From Cunninghamia lanceolata (lineage: Eukaryota > Streptophyta > Pinopsida > Cupressales > Cupressaceae), in assembly GCA_027924645.1 (NCBI GenBank), contig BSBN01000763.1, forward strand, positions 7,192,001-7,256,000: DNA of 64,000 nt, written 5' to 3'. The translations under genes were made by a program, and so were the position numbers. Within the stretch, counting starts at the first letter, position 1; each line of letters begins with the position of its first letter. Below, piece after piece: positions 21,562-31,626 of this stretch. The notes beneath the pieces were generated by a model, which was given only the letters and a program-made list of their open reading frames with translations, searched no databases and was not told the origin of the DNA.

Positions 21562-21854
21562 GAGGTGAGGTCATTACAATTGTTAATATTATTATCAAAG
21601 TTCCCAACTATGTTGTCAAGCTCACTCTCTACATATTACACCTCATCCTTTACTTTCTTTGGATCTTCTACAATATATAACATTGTATTTTCTCTATGTA
21701 TCTTGACCTCCTTTCCATTAATTGGTATGGTAGCATAGGATAAATCCATTTGTATGCTACCACCTATTGAAGCTGCCCATTTTATTTAATATAGCATGTC
21801 CCACTTGGCTGGACAATAAAAAATGATTATGTCCATCATAAAACACTTACCATG

Positions 21855-22094
21855 CTATACAATAAGTTGCACCTCTACACCATTGAAAACTCTAATAACA
21901 TTTACCTCCCTGGAATCCATTGCATAACACTTGCCATAAGACCTAGAAACCTTCAAGCCTAGTAAGTTCATGACTTCTAATGGCATCACATTACTTGATG
22001 CACTATAATCCAACATGTAGTTATGCACCAACCATCCCCTTATTAGAAATGAAGTATAAAAGGGATCAACCATGGTTTGATTACTTATAGACAT
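21855..22094 (-). pseudogene. Gypsy J aspartic protease
   Basis: MLDYSASSNVMPLEVMNLLGL corresponds to the D-S/T-G-A catalytic motif region of retroviral-type proteases; the DSGAS motif is altered to DYSAS. VNVIRVFNGVEVQL follows. It would process the polyprotein; the changed motif suggests it is inactive. Confidence 0.7.
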
Positions 22095-22139
22095 TGTACT
22101 AAGGTATACCTTTGGTATCTCCTAAGTTTTTGTTACATC

Positions 22140-23119
22140 AACTGTATCTTCTATAGAATCATCTAGAAGATTTGTTTGGTCTTTAATTGTGGTTGGATTA
22201 TTGATATATTACAGGCCCCTATCCTTATGTTCAAGGATTTTATGAATTTCCTGGACTGGTACCATGACCTTCATTTGGCTCAAGATGAAAGCCATGTTAA
22301 TGGGGACATAATCAGGTAGAGGGGTGGACAAGGGAACAATTGTTGCATGAGTGTCAGGAATAAAAGGCATTACTTGACCATCCTTGTTATTTCCAATTGT
22401 CTTGGTTGTAGATTGTCCTTCTTGATAAATTTTCTTTGCTTAATTCTAATGGTTCCCAGCATCTGTCACCTTTGGATATTCAACCTTGTCTACTAGTACA
22501 CTTACATTTTTATTCTTTGGAACATATTTTTTTGCATAGGGATATTAGGTACAACTGATCTTTTCCTTTGTGCTAACCTTTCTACAGCCTTGTTCACATT
22601 CTTATTTGCAGTGTCACCCCTTCTAGCATCAACTTCTAATTTTTGTTTTCCTTTATCAACAGACTATTTGACACTTTTGGTGTTGCTACACTTTGATTGT
22701 CACCTTGAGCATTTACTTGCCAGCCTCTAAGTTGATATTCACTTTGAACTTGCATGACAATTGGCATGACAATTGCATCAGTAAGGGCCTTAATGTCTTC
22801 ATTTGAGGACCTTTATTTTTTTATCTCTATTGTATAAGTTCTTTGAGATGTTTTAAAAGTCATGGGTTGGTAGTTTATACTGAACTTAACGGTGATTAAA
22901 GTCACATTGGAATAATTCATCTTCTTCATACTCATCAAATTGATCTACATCAACATATTAATAATATTCAGGGGTCCCTCCTCATTAGGGAACTCTTTCT
23001 CCTTTAATAGTTTGGCTACAATAGTACAATTTATTGGATCATGAGGTAGGAAACATGTCTCACACCATAATGTATCATCTTGCGCATTCACATGATCCTT
23101 CCTTAAAGGATCTGGTATA
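22140..23119 (-). pseudogene. Gypsy J gag C-terminal part
   Basis: Near 23080-23040 the frame reads LWCETCFLPHDPINC, a C-x2-C-x4-H-x4-C-like knuckle, followed by VAKLLKEKEFPNEEG, similar to Tat-type gag. Near 22310-22215 PDYVPINMAFILSQMKV and VPVQEIHKILEHKD correspond to the gag-protease linker. There are multiple stops. The upstream part of gag is lost to view because element C is inserted at 23125. Confidence 0.65.
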
Positions 23120-23124
23120 TCATT

Positions 23125-23562
23125 TGTTAGAATTTGAAAAGATGAAAAACCCAGAAACTTAGTGCAACAAATAGCTAATAAACCATGAATGTAAATGATA
23201 GAGAGATAAAAATAAGAAAATAGAGTTAGGCTCCAAGAGAGAAATATAAATGCTCAAACCTAAAAAATAGAATTAGAGGAATGCAAAAGCAAATAGCTTC
23301 AAAATACAATGCTTAATACTAGCTAGGAAGTGAGTATATATAGAATGTGAGAGAGAGGAGAGGTGGAAAATACAACGAATGGGAAAAGCACACCACAATA
23401 GCCTAAAATAGGCAAGTGTAACTCCCAAGGAAGATGCCAACACCTTGCACCCACTCACACTAATACTCACTTATTAATCCTAAGTAAACTTAATTACAAG
23501 TGTAGGAAAAAACTAGGAATAGGAAAATAAATAACCCACTAGGGAAAAAAACTACACTAACA
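23125..23562 (-). repeat. 3' LTR of Copia element C (438 bp)
   Basis: On the minus strand it starts TGTTAGTGTAG and ends CTAACA. A TATA-like CTATATATAC is near 23336. The PPT AAGGGGGG-type run lies at 23563-23571. The ends and PPT flank match those of element A, showing a shared family. Confidence 0.88.
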
Positions 23563-23779
23563 CCCCCCTTAAGCGTGGCTTAGGTGGGTAAAAATATGAG
23601 TCTCAAAAAATGATGCCTAATTAGGTACCCATGTACATGAAAATCTCCCAAAAGAGAAGAAACCCCCAAAAAAAGAGAGAATAACCCCGCCAAATAGATA
23701 GAGAAAGAACCCCCCAAAGTAGAGAGAGTCAAGACTCTGAGTAGGACTAGGTAGCCCCCCTGAGGATGAAGCCTCTCGT

Positions 23780-25310
23780 ACCCCTAGAAAATCTCGTAGA
23801 TGAAAATATTTGCTTTCTATGAAGGGTTTGGTGAAGATATTGACAAGCTACTTAGAAGTCAGACAATATTGGAGATCGATGACACATCCATGAATAAGCT
23901 TCTGAATGTAGTGCATATGTACCTCAATGTGTTTGGTCCATTGATGATGGACTGAGTTTTGTGAGATCTGAATAACACTTTAGATGTCACAAAATATGAC
24001 TAATGGTTGTCTAATCTAGATACCAAACATAGTGAGAAGATTCTGAAGCTAAATGGCCTTAGTGGCAACATTCACAGTCCCCCAATACTCGGCCTTAGTA
24101 GAAGATAGAGTAATAGCAGACTATTTCTTACTCAACCAACAAACAAGACGAAACCAAGTGAGAAGTTGTAACCAAAAGTAAACTTGCAATCCTAAGCATT
24201 CCTTGACCAACCTAAATCTATGAAGCCCACCAGGTCAATATCAATGCTTGCTATGTAGTGAATCCCAAAATTGCGTGTACCCTGAATGTAGTGGAGAATC
24301 ATCTTGGTTTCTTTCTAGTGCAAGACATGGGGCTCCTGCATGAATCCAAAGACCATGCCTATATCATATGAGATTTCAAGTCTCGTATAAGTCAGATAGA
24401 TGAGACTCCCAACAAGCTATCGGTACAAAGTGCCATCAATAAAAGGTGAAGAACACTAAGTCTCAAGTTGACTCCAGAAAGAAAGGGAGTCAGAGAAGGC
24501 TTACATTCAGCCATTTGAAACCTCAGGAGAAAATCTATAATAAAATTGGATTGTGTGATGGTGATCCTGGAAGAAGACTAGAAGATCTCAATCCCAAGAA
24601 AGTAATGCAACAAGCCTAAGTCAGTCATCAAAAACTTGTCATGAAGGGCAGTTTTCATTGTTGCAATGGTGGATGAGGAACTCCATCTCAATAAGTCATC
24701 AACATAGAGAATAAGGAAGGTGAGAGTATCGTCTTACTACAAAATATAAACATTCAGATCAAAATGACACCAAGTGAACCCAACTGATAGAAGGAAGGAG
24801 TCCATCTTGGCATACCAGGACCGAGGAGCTTGTTTAAGGCCATAGAGAGACTTTCAAAGATGGAAAACAAGTGAACAATCATGTATGAACCCATGTGGCT
24901 GCTCATGTATATTTCCTCCTATAGGTCACTATGAAGAAAAGCACTCTTCACATCCATCTGATGAACTTCCCAACTATGGGCTACAACAATAGCAAGGCCA
25001 AGTTGGATGGAGTTCATTTTGGCCACTGGTGCAAAAGTCTCAGAGTAGTCAATCCAAGGCACCTGGGAGAATTCTTTGGCAACCAGGTGAGTCTTATTCT
25101 TATTAACTAACCCATCTATGAAAATTTTTGTCCAATAGATCCACTTGCATCGAACAAGTTTTCTTCCTTTAGGAAGAGGGACAAGATCCCAAGTGTGGTT
25201 CCTCATCAAGGAACTATAATCCTCTTGCATAGTTGTATCCCACTCAGGAATACCAGAAGCCTCTTGAAAGGATTGTGGATTAGAGGTAGTAGCAATGAAG
25301 ACATGTGTAG
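23780..25310 (-). pseudogene. Copia element C reverse transcriptase and RNase H
   Basis: The RT starts in WDLVPLPKGRKLVRCKWIY, KEFSQVPWIDYSETFAPVAK and WEVHQMDVKSAFLHSDL (25230-24919), then SLYGLKQAPRSWYAKM. The catalytic YVDD is intact at 24695-24706. TDLGLLHYFLGIEI follows. Farther on, decayed RNase H blocks such as DLVGF-DLGW lead to the LTR. Several stops are present. It is the RVT_2-type RT of Copia elements. Confidence 0.9.
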
Positions 25311-25314
25311 AACC

Positions 25315-25997
25315 CTAGAACTGTGAACGAATCCACCTGGTGTCTGATGGATCTCCAATGCAATCACCTATAGAATGCAATGTCTGTCGAGCCCAAAGTG
25401 GACTTGAAGTTGGAGAGTCTGGGAGAGAATCATCAACCTTTGAATGATGACTAGGAGAGGAAAGAGGTGAATCCTCAAAATCACTCTCAGTATCAAAAGT
25501 GGAGGAAGAAGACTCCTCATCATTAGGAATTTGCTCAATTGGATCTAAATCTTCAAAAGATCTATCATGTAGCCTAATTGACTCCAATTTCAATGTAGAA
25601 GGAGGTGGAGAAGTGAAAAGAGTGGAGCTCAAAGATCCCTCCTCAAAGCGAATGCTCATCTCGATGAACAACTCATGTGTAGTAGGGTGGAGCAACCGAT
25701 AACCCTTCACACCATTAAGATAGCATACAAATATCCAAGGCCTACTTTATGGATGCATGGCCTTATGTTTCTTTGTAGGAAAGTGGGCTCATGTAAGAAA
25801 ACCAAAAAATTGGAAGTGCTTAACTAATGGTTTTTAACCGCTTCAAGCTTCAAAAGGAGTGATTCCCTTCAAGGCTTGATGAGGAACTCAGTTCTAGATA
25901 TAATAAGCATAGATAGTAGCCTATGCCCAATATTGTGGTGCAAGAGATCTAGAGTGAATCATGTAGTTCACCATTTCCTTCAAGGACCTATTCTTTC
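25315..25997 (-). pseudogene. Copia element C integrase C-terminal half and linker
   Basis: From 25997: KNRSLKEMVNYMIHSRSL and PQYWA, the conserved end of the Copia integrase core. Then comes a decayed segment and the open linker at 25710-25315, rich in S, D, E and P, beginning MKGYRLLHPTTHELF (the GYR/D-type Copia linker). The upstream half of the integrase continues at 42332, on the other side of element B. Confidence 0.88.
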
Positions 25998-26365
25998 TGT
26001 AAATGAGAAATTTAGACAAAATCAAGATAAACAATAAACATATTACCTATGCCTAAACTTTTCGAATACCTCAAAGTGATGTGTGCATGACTGATTGCTT
26101 AGATGATCAAATGTTGATTGCCCACAATTGCAGCATAACGTTGATAAGAGATGATGGAGATTGGTTGTGAAGATAACTCGATAGAATAAGGATACATAAA
26201 ACTCAATCATCCTCCAAATCACTTGTGAGAGGCCATATTTATAGGCAAGGTTGACTAGGGTTTGTGGAGGGAAGAAGATTTGATAAGGATTGGATTTTTG
26301 CTTTATTAGACAAAAGAGGAAATAAAACAAGATAAGGTAGGATTTTAAAAAGATAGAAAGATATT

Positions 26366-28693
26366 TTCTGCTTCTTGTGGAAGGCCTTGGACGTTTGTTG
26401 AAAAGAAGGGTGAAGCTTGGCACCATTCAGGGTTGGCGATGGGGTGGAGACTTGCCTCCGCAATCTCATTTACAGTTTGTTGATGATACTGCCTTGATGG
26501 GGATGGCTACTGTTAGGGAAGCTACTAACTTGAGGCAGGTGTTGGACATATATCTTGTTGCTTCAGGACAATTGATTAATGAGGAGAAGTCATCCATATT
26601 CTTCTTCAATACGCCGACCCCCATTCAGAGAAGAATTGCTAATAACTTGAGGTTTCAGATAGGGGTTCTCCCTTTGACGTATCTAGGTTTCCCAATTTCT
26701 GTTCGCCCTCTTCCCAAGGGTTCTTGGTAGAATATTATTGATAAGCTCCGTGCAAAAGTTAATCATTGGACCCACAGATGGTTGTCTTTTGCGGGGCGGG
26801 TTCAGCTTCTCAAGTCGGTGGTGCAGGCTCTCCCTACCTATCGATGTATGCTTCAGGTGGCTCTAATGGGTTTTCTGAGGGAGTTGGATTCTCTTGCGAG
26901 GCAGTTCTTATGGGCGGGAAGTTTGTCATCCTCCAAGTGGAGCCTGGTCAGGTGGGATGTTGTGTGTAGCCCAAAGCAATTTGGTGGTCTTGGTCTTCGA
27001 CAGTCTGCATTATCTGGAGTGGCTGTGGCTGCTAAGCTATTTTGGAGATGGTGTGTGGAACTGGATCAGCCATGGGCCATGATATTATCTCATAAGTATT
27101 TCCTGGGGATTCCACGGCAGGATCTCCCTCGTTACCCTCTTGAGGGGAAAGGTTCAGTGATTTGGAATACTCTTCAAAAGGGTGCTAAGCTTATTAAGGA
27201 AGGTTTATTTTGGATTTGTAGACGGAACTGAAGCTCTCTTCTAGTCAGATTCTTGGGATGGATTCCCTCCACTTACTTCTCAGTTCCCCAACCTTCTTCC
27301 TTTGTGCCAAAGATTTCTCGAGGCTGGCTGGGCTAGGGTGAGTGACTTCAAGTCTGTTGCTTCTTTTGGTCAGTTGGAGGTAGCTCATTGGAAGGATCCC
27401 GCAGTGTGGCCAGATTTGGGACTTGTGGAAGATAGTGCTGAGCTTCACAAGATTCTTCATAGTAGGAGTTGTAGTTCTCTTCTGGAAGAGGATATTCTTG
27501 CTTGGACCCATAATCCTAAGGGGGTTTATTCTGTTGCTTCTAGTTATCAGGTGTTATTGGCTTAGAAGCTAACTGGGGTTGAGGTTCATTGGTGGAAAAG
27601 GGTGTGGAATAAACTCTCGTGGCCTAAATGCAATTGCTTTGTTTGGACTTTGGCTTGGAATAGGTGTTTGACCTGGGATAACATTCGTAAACAGGGATTT
27701 CAAGGACCTTCAATTTGTGTTTTGTGTGGGGGAGCAAAAGAGGATTCTTCGCATTTGTTCTTCCAGTGCCCCTTTGTTGTGCAGCTTTGGCATTGGTGGT
27801 GGGAGGTATGGAAGCTTCCTTGTATTCATGCGTGCTCTTTGGTTGAATTCTGGGATAGTATGGGAAGACCTCCTTCTATGGCTTCCTTTTTGCAGGAAGT
27901 TTGGTTCGTGGGTCCTACCTTTCTGCTTTGGCAGATTTGGCTGGAGCGGAACCGCCGAATTTTTTGTGATCAGAAGTTGGTGGGTCGGCAAGTTTGGCTG
28001 CGTATGCTAGGAATGGTGCAGGAGTCAGTTTCAGCTAATTGTGATTTGGTTTTCCCCTTGGAGAGAGGTGATGATGAGTTGGTGGCCAGACTGGGTCTTC
28101 AAGAAATTCATTCTTCTTTTGTCAATTCCAGGAACTGTAGGCATGGAAAAAAGAGGGTTCAACGGGTTGGAAGGTGGTTACTTCCTCCCAATGGATTTTT
28201 AAAGATCAATACTGACGGTTCTTCTAGGGGCAATCCTGGGCCTGCTGGAATTGGTGGAGTTGGTAGGGACTCAGCTGGGTTGGTGATTTTTCTGTTCTCT
28301 ATACATGAGGGGGTGAAGACTGTTAACTTCATGGAGGGTCTGGCAATTCTGCATGCTATTGAGAGGGCCCTTGCTTTGGGCTGGAGAAAAGTTATCTGTG
28401 AAGCTGATTCACAGATTTTGATTAATCTCTTGAATGAGCGAAAGATATCTGATATTAATTGGCAGTTGGCTTCTGTGGTTCAGCGGATTCTTCAGGTTAG
28501 TTCTCAGTTGGAGGAGGCATCCTTTGTTCACATCCCAAGGGAGTGGAATCGAGTTGCCGACTGCTTGGCCAAATGGGCCTCTGAGCATGATAGTGGTTGG
28601 AAAGTTGAGGATTGGGATCAGGTTAACCCTGAGCTGCATCTGGATTTAGACCGGTTCTTGGAGGAGGATAGGAGGATACATGAGGATAGTTGA
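26366..28693 (+). pseudogene. LINE ORF2 C-terminal part: RT, zinc-binding region, RNase H
   Basis: Begins just before LQFVDDTALMGMATV (RT catalytic DD), then LGFPISVRPLPKGSW, a stop at 26728-26730, LSFAGRVQLLKSVVQALP, GGLGLRQSALSGV, a stop at 27229-27231 and a frameshift before 27302, with another stop at 27563. The last frame, 27602-28693 (363 codons), is intact: a C-x2-C...H-x4-C knuckle (CVLCGGAKEDSSHLFFQC), then a plant-LINE RNase H with NTDGSSRGNPGPAGIGG, EADSQ and NRVADCLA blocks. GC content is higher than the host LTR, consistent with a younger insertion. Confidence 0.93.
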
Positions 28694-28813
28694 TGTTGTT
28701 TATGCTGTGGGATTTTTGCCTTGTTTTCTGGGGCTGGGTCCCTTTGTTTTTATTGTAATGCTCTTTTCTGATTTCTAATAAAGTTTTTACCCCTTTGTTT
28801 TTTTAAAAAAAAA
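26366..28813 (+). mobile_element. 5'-truncated LINE (L1-type) with poly(A) and 15-bp TSD
   Basis: The target AGATAGAAAGATATT is present at 26351-26365 and 28814-28828. The insert ends in an A-run (28805-28813) and has AATAAA about 25-30 bp upstream. It begins inside the RT domain, so it is 5'-truncated, as is usual for LINEs. Plus orientation, inserted in the LTR of B after B had inserted, since the other LTR lacks it. Confidence 0.95.
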
Positions 28814-28885
28814 AGATAGAAAGATATTGATTTTTTATTTTAAAGGAAATAAATCCTAAAAAGACGAGAGGAATAATAGATGAAA

Positions 28886-29240
28886 TATCTAATTAAATTA
28901 ATTAATTAGATATGCATGAGTTATATTTTTAGAAAGAAAGCAAGAGGATTTTTATTAGGATTTATTAATTAAATAAATATGATTTATTTAATTAATTTGG
29001 ATTGTGGTGAGGGATGATGTGGAAAGATAATTAAATAAATAAAAATTTATTTAATGATAGGAAAAATAGATAAGTGACTAATTAAATAATTAAAAATAAT
29101 TATTTAATTAGAGAGGATTAATGGCCATGAATAATTAAATAAATAAAAAATTATTTAATTATAGAAGATAGGATTATGGGATTGAAAGGGGATAAAATAA
29201 ATTAGTCAAATAAATAAAATTTATTTAACTAATTAGGTGA
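28886..29240. repeat. AT-rich hairpin cluster in the B LTR
   Basis: Several inverted repeats built on TTAATTAAATAAAT...ATTTATTTAATTAA units. The same cluster is in the other B LTR (about 41905-42255) and, in other words, in the D LTR (53238-53428). Confidence 0.8.
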
Positions 29241-29304
29241 TGACATGGGTACCTAGGGCAAAACATGCTAATGACAAGGTGTTGGACATTTTTAGGTGTC
29301 TACA

Positions 29305-31626
29305 TTTTGCCCCTCTTTGAGATGATGTTCGAGATGATGATATTTGTGTCAAGTAACATCATTTCAAAGAAGCTAAGGTATGAATAGACAAAAAGGATGG
29401 TAATGGAAAGATAGGATGAGGATGCCCCCTCGAGAGGATAGGCGGGTTGGACAAACACGAGTAGGCTCTTGACATGAAAGGGATTGGCCAAGGAAGAAAT
29501 GAATAGAAGAAATGAACGATGTGTTATGTTGCAATGAAAGTGAGGAATCATGATGTTTGATATAGCACTAGATGTTATGCACCAGGGTATGAGGACCAAG
29601 GTGACGATGTGTCTCATGCCCCAGTGTAATACAACCTTGTCTAGACATATGAGGAAGAAAACTTAGAGCATTAAAGTCCTAATGCATAAAAGGCATGATA
29701 TGACCTTAGATGCAAAGGATAATGCAAAAAGCTATTCCAACATACACAAGATATGAATATTAGCTAGAATGATATAGATGTGATACAAATGCAAGATAAA
29801 AAGATAACACACACAAGAAAGAAAGCAAGCATGCACAAATGATACAACAACAAACAAGGTATTGCCCCTGTCAAGCTGTAAGCCAATGATTAATTGTTGA
29901 TTGATTGATGACAGTGTTGTCATTGTGGGGAACGATATATCCCTAGATCAACACAAGGATATGAGAATGATATATCCCATTGATGATGATGATTGATTGA
30001 TTGATTTAGTTTATGACAAGATTAGGATCAAGACCAAGAATGTGATTGGATAATTTGACAAGATTGGTTAACTTGATTGGTATGGATTGAGGATGACTTG
30101 CATATGGATCACTGCTTGGATTGACTTGATGAATGGGAGAATGAATCATCGGTGCTTGAGTATTGAATACTTCCTTCATATTCCAGACTGCCCACATACC
30201 TTGTATCCATGGGATCAAAGCACCATATGATGATGATGAGACATGATGATATGTAGTTCTGGGTGTTTATTAATGATGTGGGAGATGGATGAATAGAAGA
30301 AGATGAGATCGATGATGAGGATAAGGATGAGATGAATGATGAGGACAATGAGGGGGGAGATCATCTTGTGCCTGAATCTGGGTACCTTCTTCGTACTCCA
30401 GACTACCTACATACCTATATCCATGGGATCAAGGCACTTAACAATAGAGATGAGATGTAGTTCTAATTTGTGATGATGATGGGGGATAGATTGATCGAGT
30501 GATGGATTGATTTTCTTTGATTTGATAGGTTTGATTGGATTTGTTTTGATGGGTGTGATGTGATTTGTTTTGATGATGATTGATTTTATTGCTTGGATTT
30601 TTTATGGATATTTAATTTTTTAATATTTTTTAGGACTTTTTATGATTTTTTTGGAAAATTTTTTTAGGACATTTTATGATTTTTTGGATTTTTGATATGT
30701 TTTGATTTTTTTGGATTTTTTTTTGAAATGTTTTGGGATGGCAAAAGGATTTACAATTTGTGCAGCCTTTGTGCTAGATACCAATGACAAGGGAGAACCA
30801 AGTCTAGGCGCAATGAGGTAGCTAGGTAGGATTGGATGGATAGATAGAAGGATGTGATATAGGGAATGGATGTACGCGCAAGAGAGCAAGGATGTGATCT
30901 CAAAGGTTATGTCACATAAGAACAACATGCCCCATTCTAGATAGTATGCTTAGGGTTTTACATGACAAGGCTTAGGATGATAGGATAGTGATAGGAATAT
31001 TTTAGAAAGGATGGAGTACATCAAGAGATAACCAAAACATGTTTCAACATTTTTCCCCCAATCTTTATCAAGATCAAAAGGAGGAAGGGAGGATGAATGG
31101 ATGCAATGGGATAGGTGTATGTATGTGTAGGTGGATGGATAAGGATGGTAGGATAGGAATGGTATAATAGGATAGAAAATGATAATTTGGAACATGATAG
31201 GAGGATGAGACAATGTGCCGTAGATGACATAGAAGATCAATCTACACATGACGCCTGTTTGCCAGGTTTTTATCATGGTACTTATTCAAGGTGCCTATTT
31301 ACCAAGTTTTCATCGTTGGACGAAGGGATTTCTCTTTACTTTTTTTTTATTTTTTTGATTTTTTTTTTTTGACTTTTTTGGATTTTTTGAATACTTGGAT
31401 GGGATAGATGGATATGGATGGGAGGGACTCAAGTGTCTAGTTCCATGAAAGTGATAGTCATGTTAGATGGATGTCGTTGCATGGACCATGTCAAGTGTCA
31501 CTCATAGATGTTGGTAGGATGATTGCGTGAAAGATGGAGTAGGTAGATAGCGGATTATGGGAGGTGCGATAATGGATTATGATGTGGATTATGACATGGA
31601 TTTATGCAAGGGGATGGGTGAAAGGC
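29305..31626 (-). other. 3' non-coding part of element B
   Basis: Repetitive GATGATGGATTGATTG-type DNA without a convincing frame. A block around CCATGGGATCAA(A/G)GCAC occurs twice (near 30208 and 30421), indicating internal duplication of about 210 bp. The PPT is at its left end next to the LTR. The small open frames here are by-products of the simple sequence. Confidence 0.6.

Larger units (their letters stand above)
18080..23124 (-). mobile_element. Element J: Tat-like Ty3/Gypsy retrotransposon (decayed), gag to integrase
   Basis: Read on the minus strand the order is gag end (about 23119-22140), protease (22094-21855), an extra RNase H (21561-21195), RT (20719-20051), RT-linked RNase H (20050-19526), integrase zinc domain (19193-18990) and core (to about 18560), then a C-terminal region to about 18100. 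The coding is nearly collinear but has many stops. Its gag is cut at 23124/23125 by element C. No J LTR is identified; the left boundary is uncertain and may lie in the palindrome array. Confidence 0.85.
23125..25997 (-). mobile_element. Element C, first segment: Copia 3' LTR, RNase H, RT, integrase C-terminal end
   Basis: C is a minus-strand Ty1/Copia element seen in three pieces: this one, 42332-42822 and 46329-46757. They are separated by insertions B and F and cut on the right by E. The Copia order (protease, integrase, RT, RNase H, LTR) is restored when the insertions are ignored. Its right-hand remainder (gag, 5' LTR) is not in the window. It is inserted in the gag of J. Confidence 0.9.
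25998..29304 (-). repeat. 3' LTR of element B, split by a LINE
   Basis: 25998-26365 and 28829-29304 match the uninterrupted LTR at 41485-42331 almost throughout, with small differences (for example ACATATTACC versus ACGTATTACC). The LINE and its duplicated target account for the extra 2.46 kb. It includes AT-rich hairpins at about 28886-29240. Confidence 0.92.

Noticed and set aside
27710..27991. Minus-strand frames antisense to the LINE
   Set aside because: They overlap the clear zinc-knuckle/RNase H frame on the plus strand and have no recognisable motifs.
30109..31276. Short serine- or histidine-rich frames in the 3' part of B
   Set aside because: By-products of GATGATGG/CATCCATC simple sequence; no conserved block with element D.
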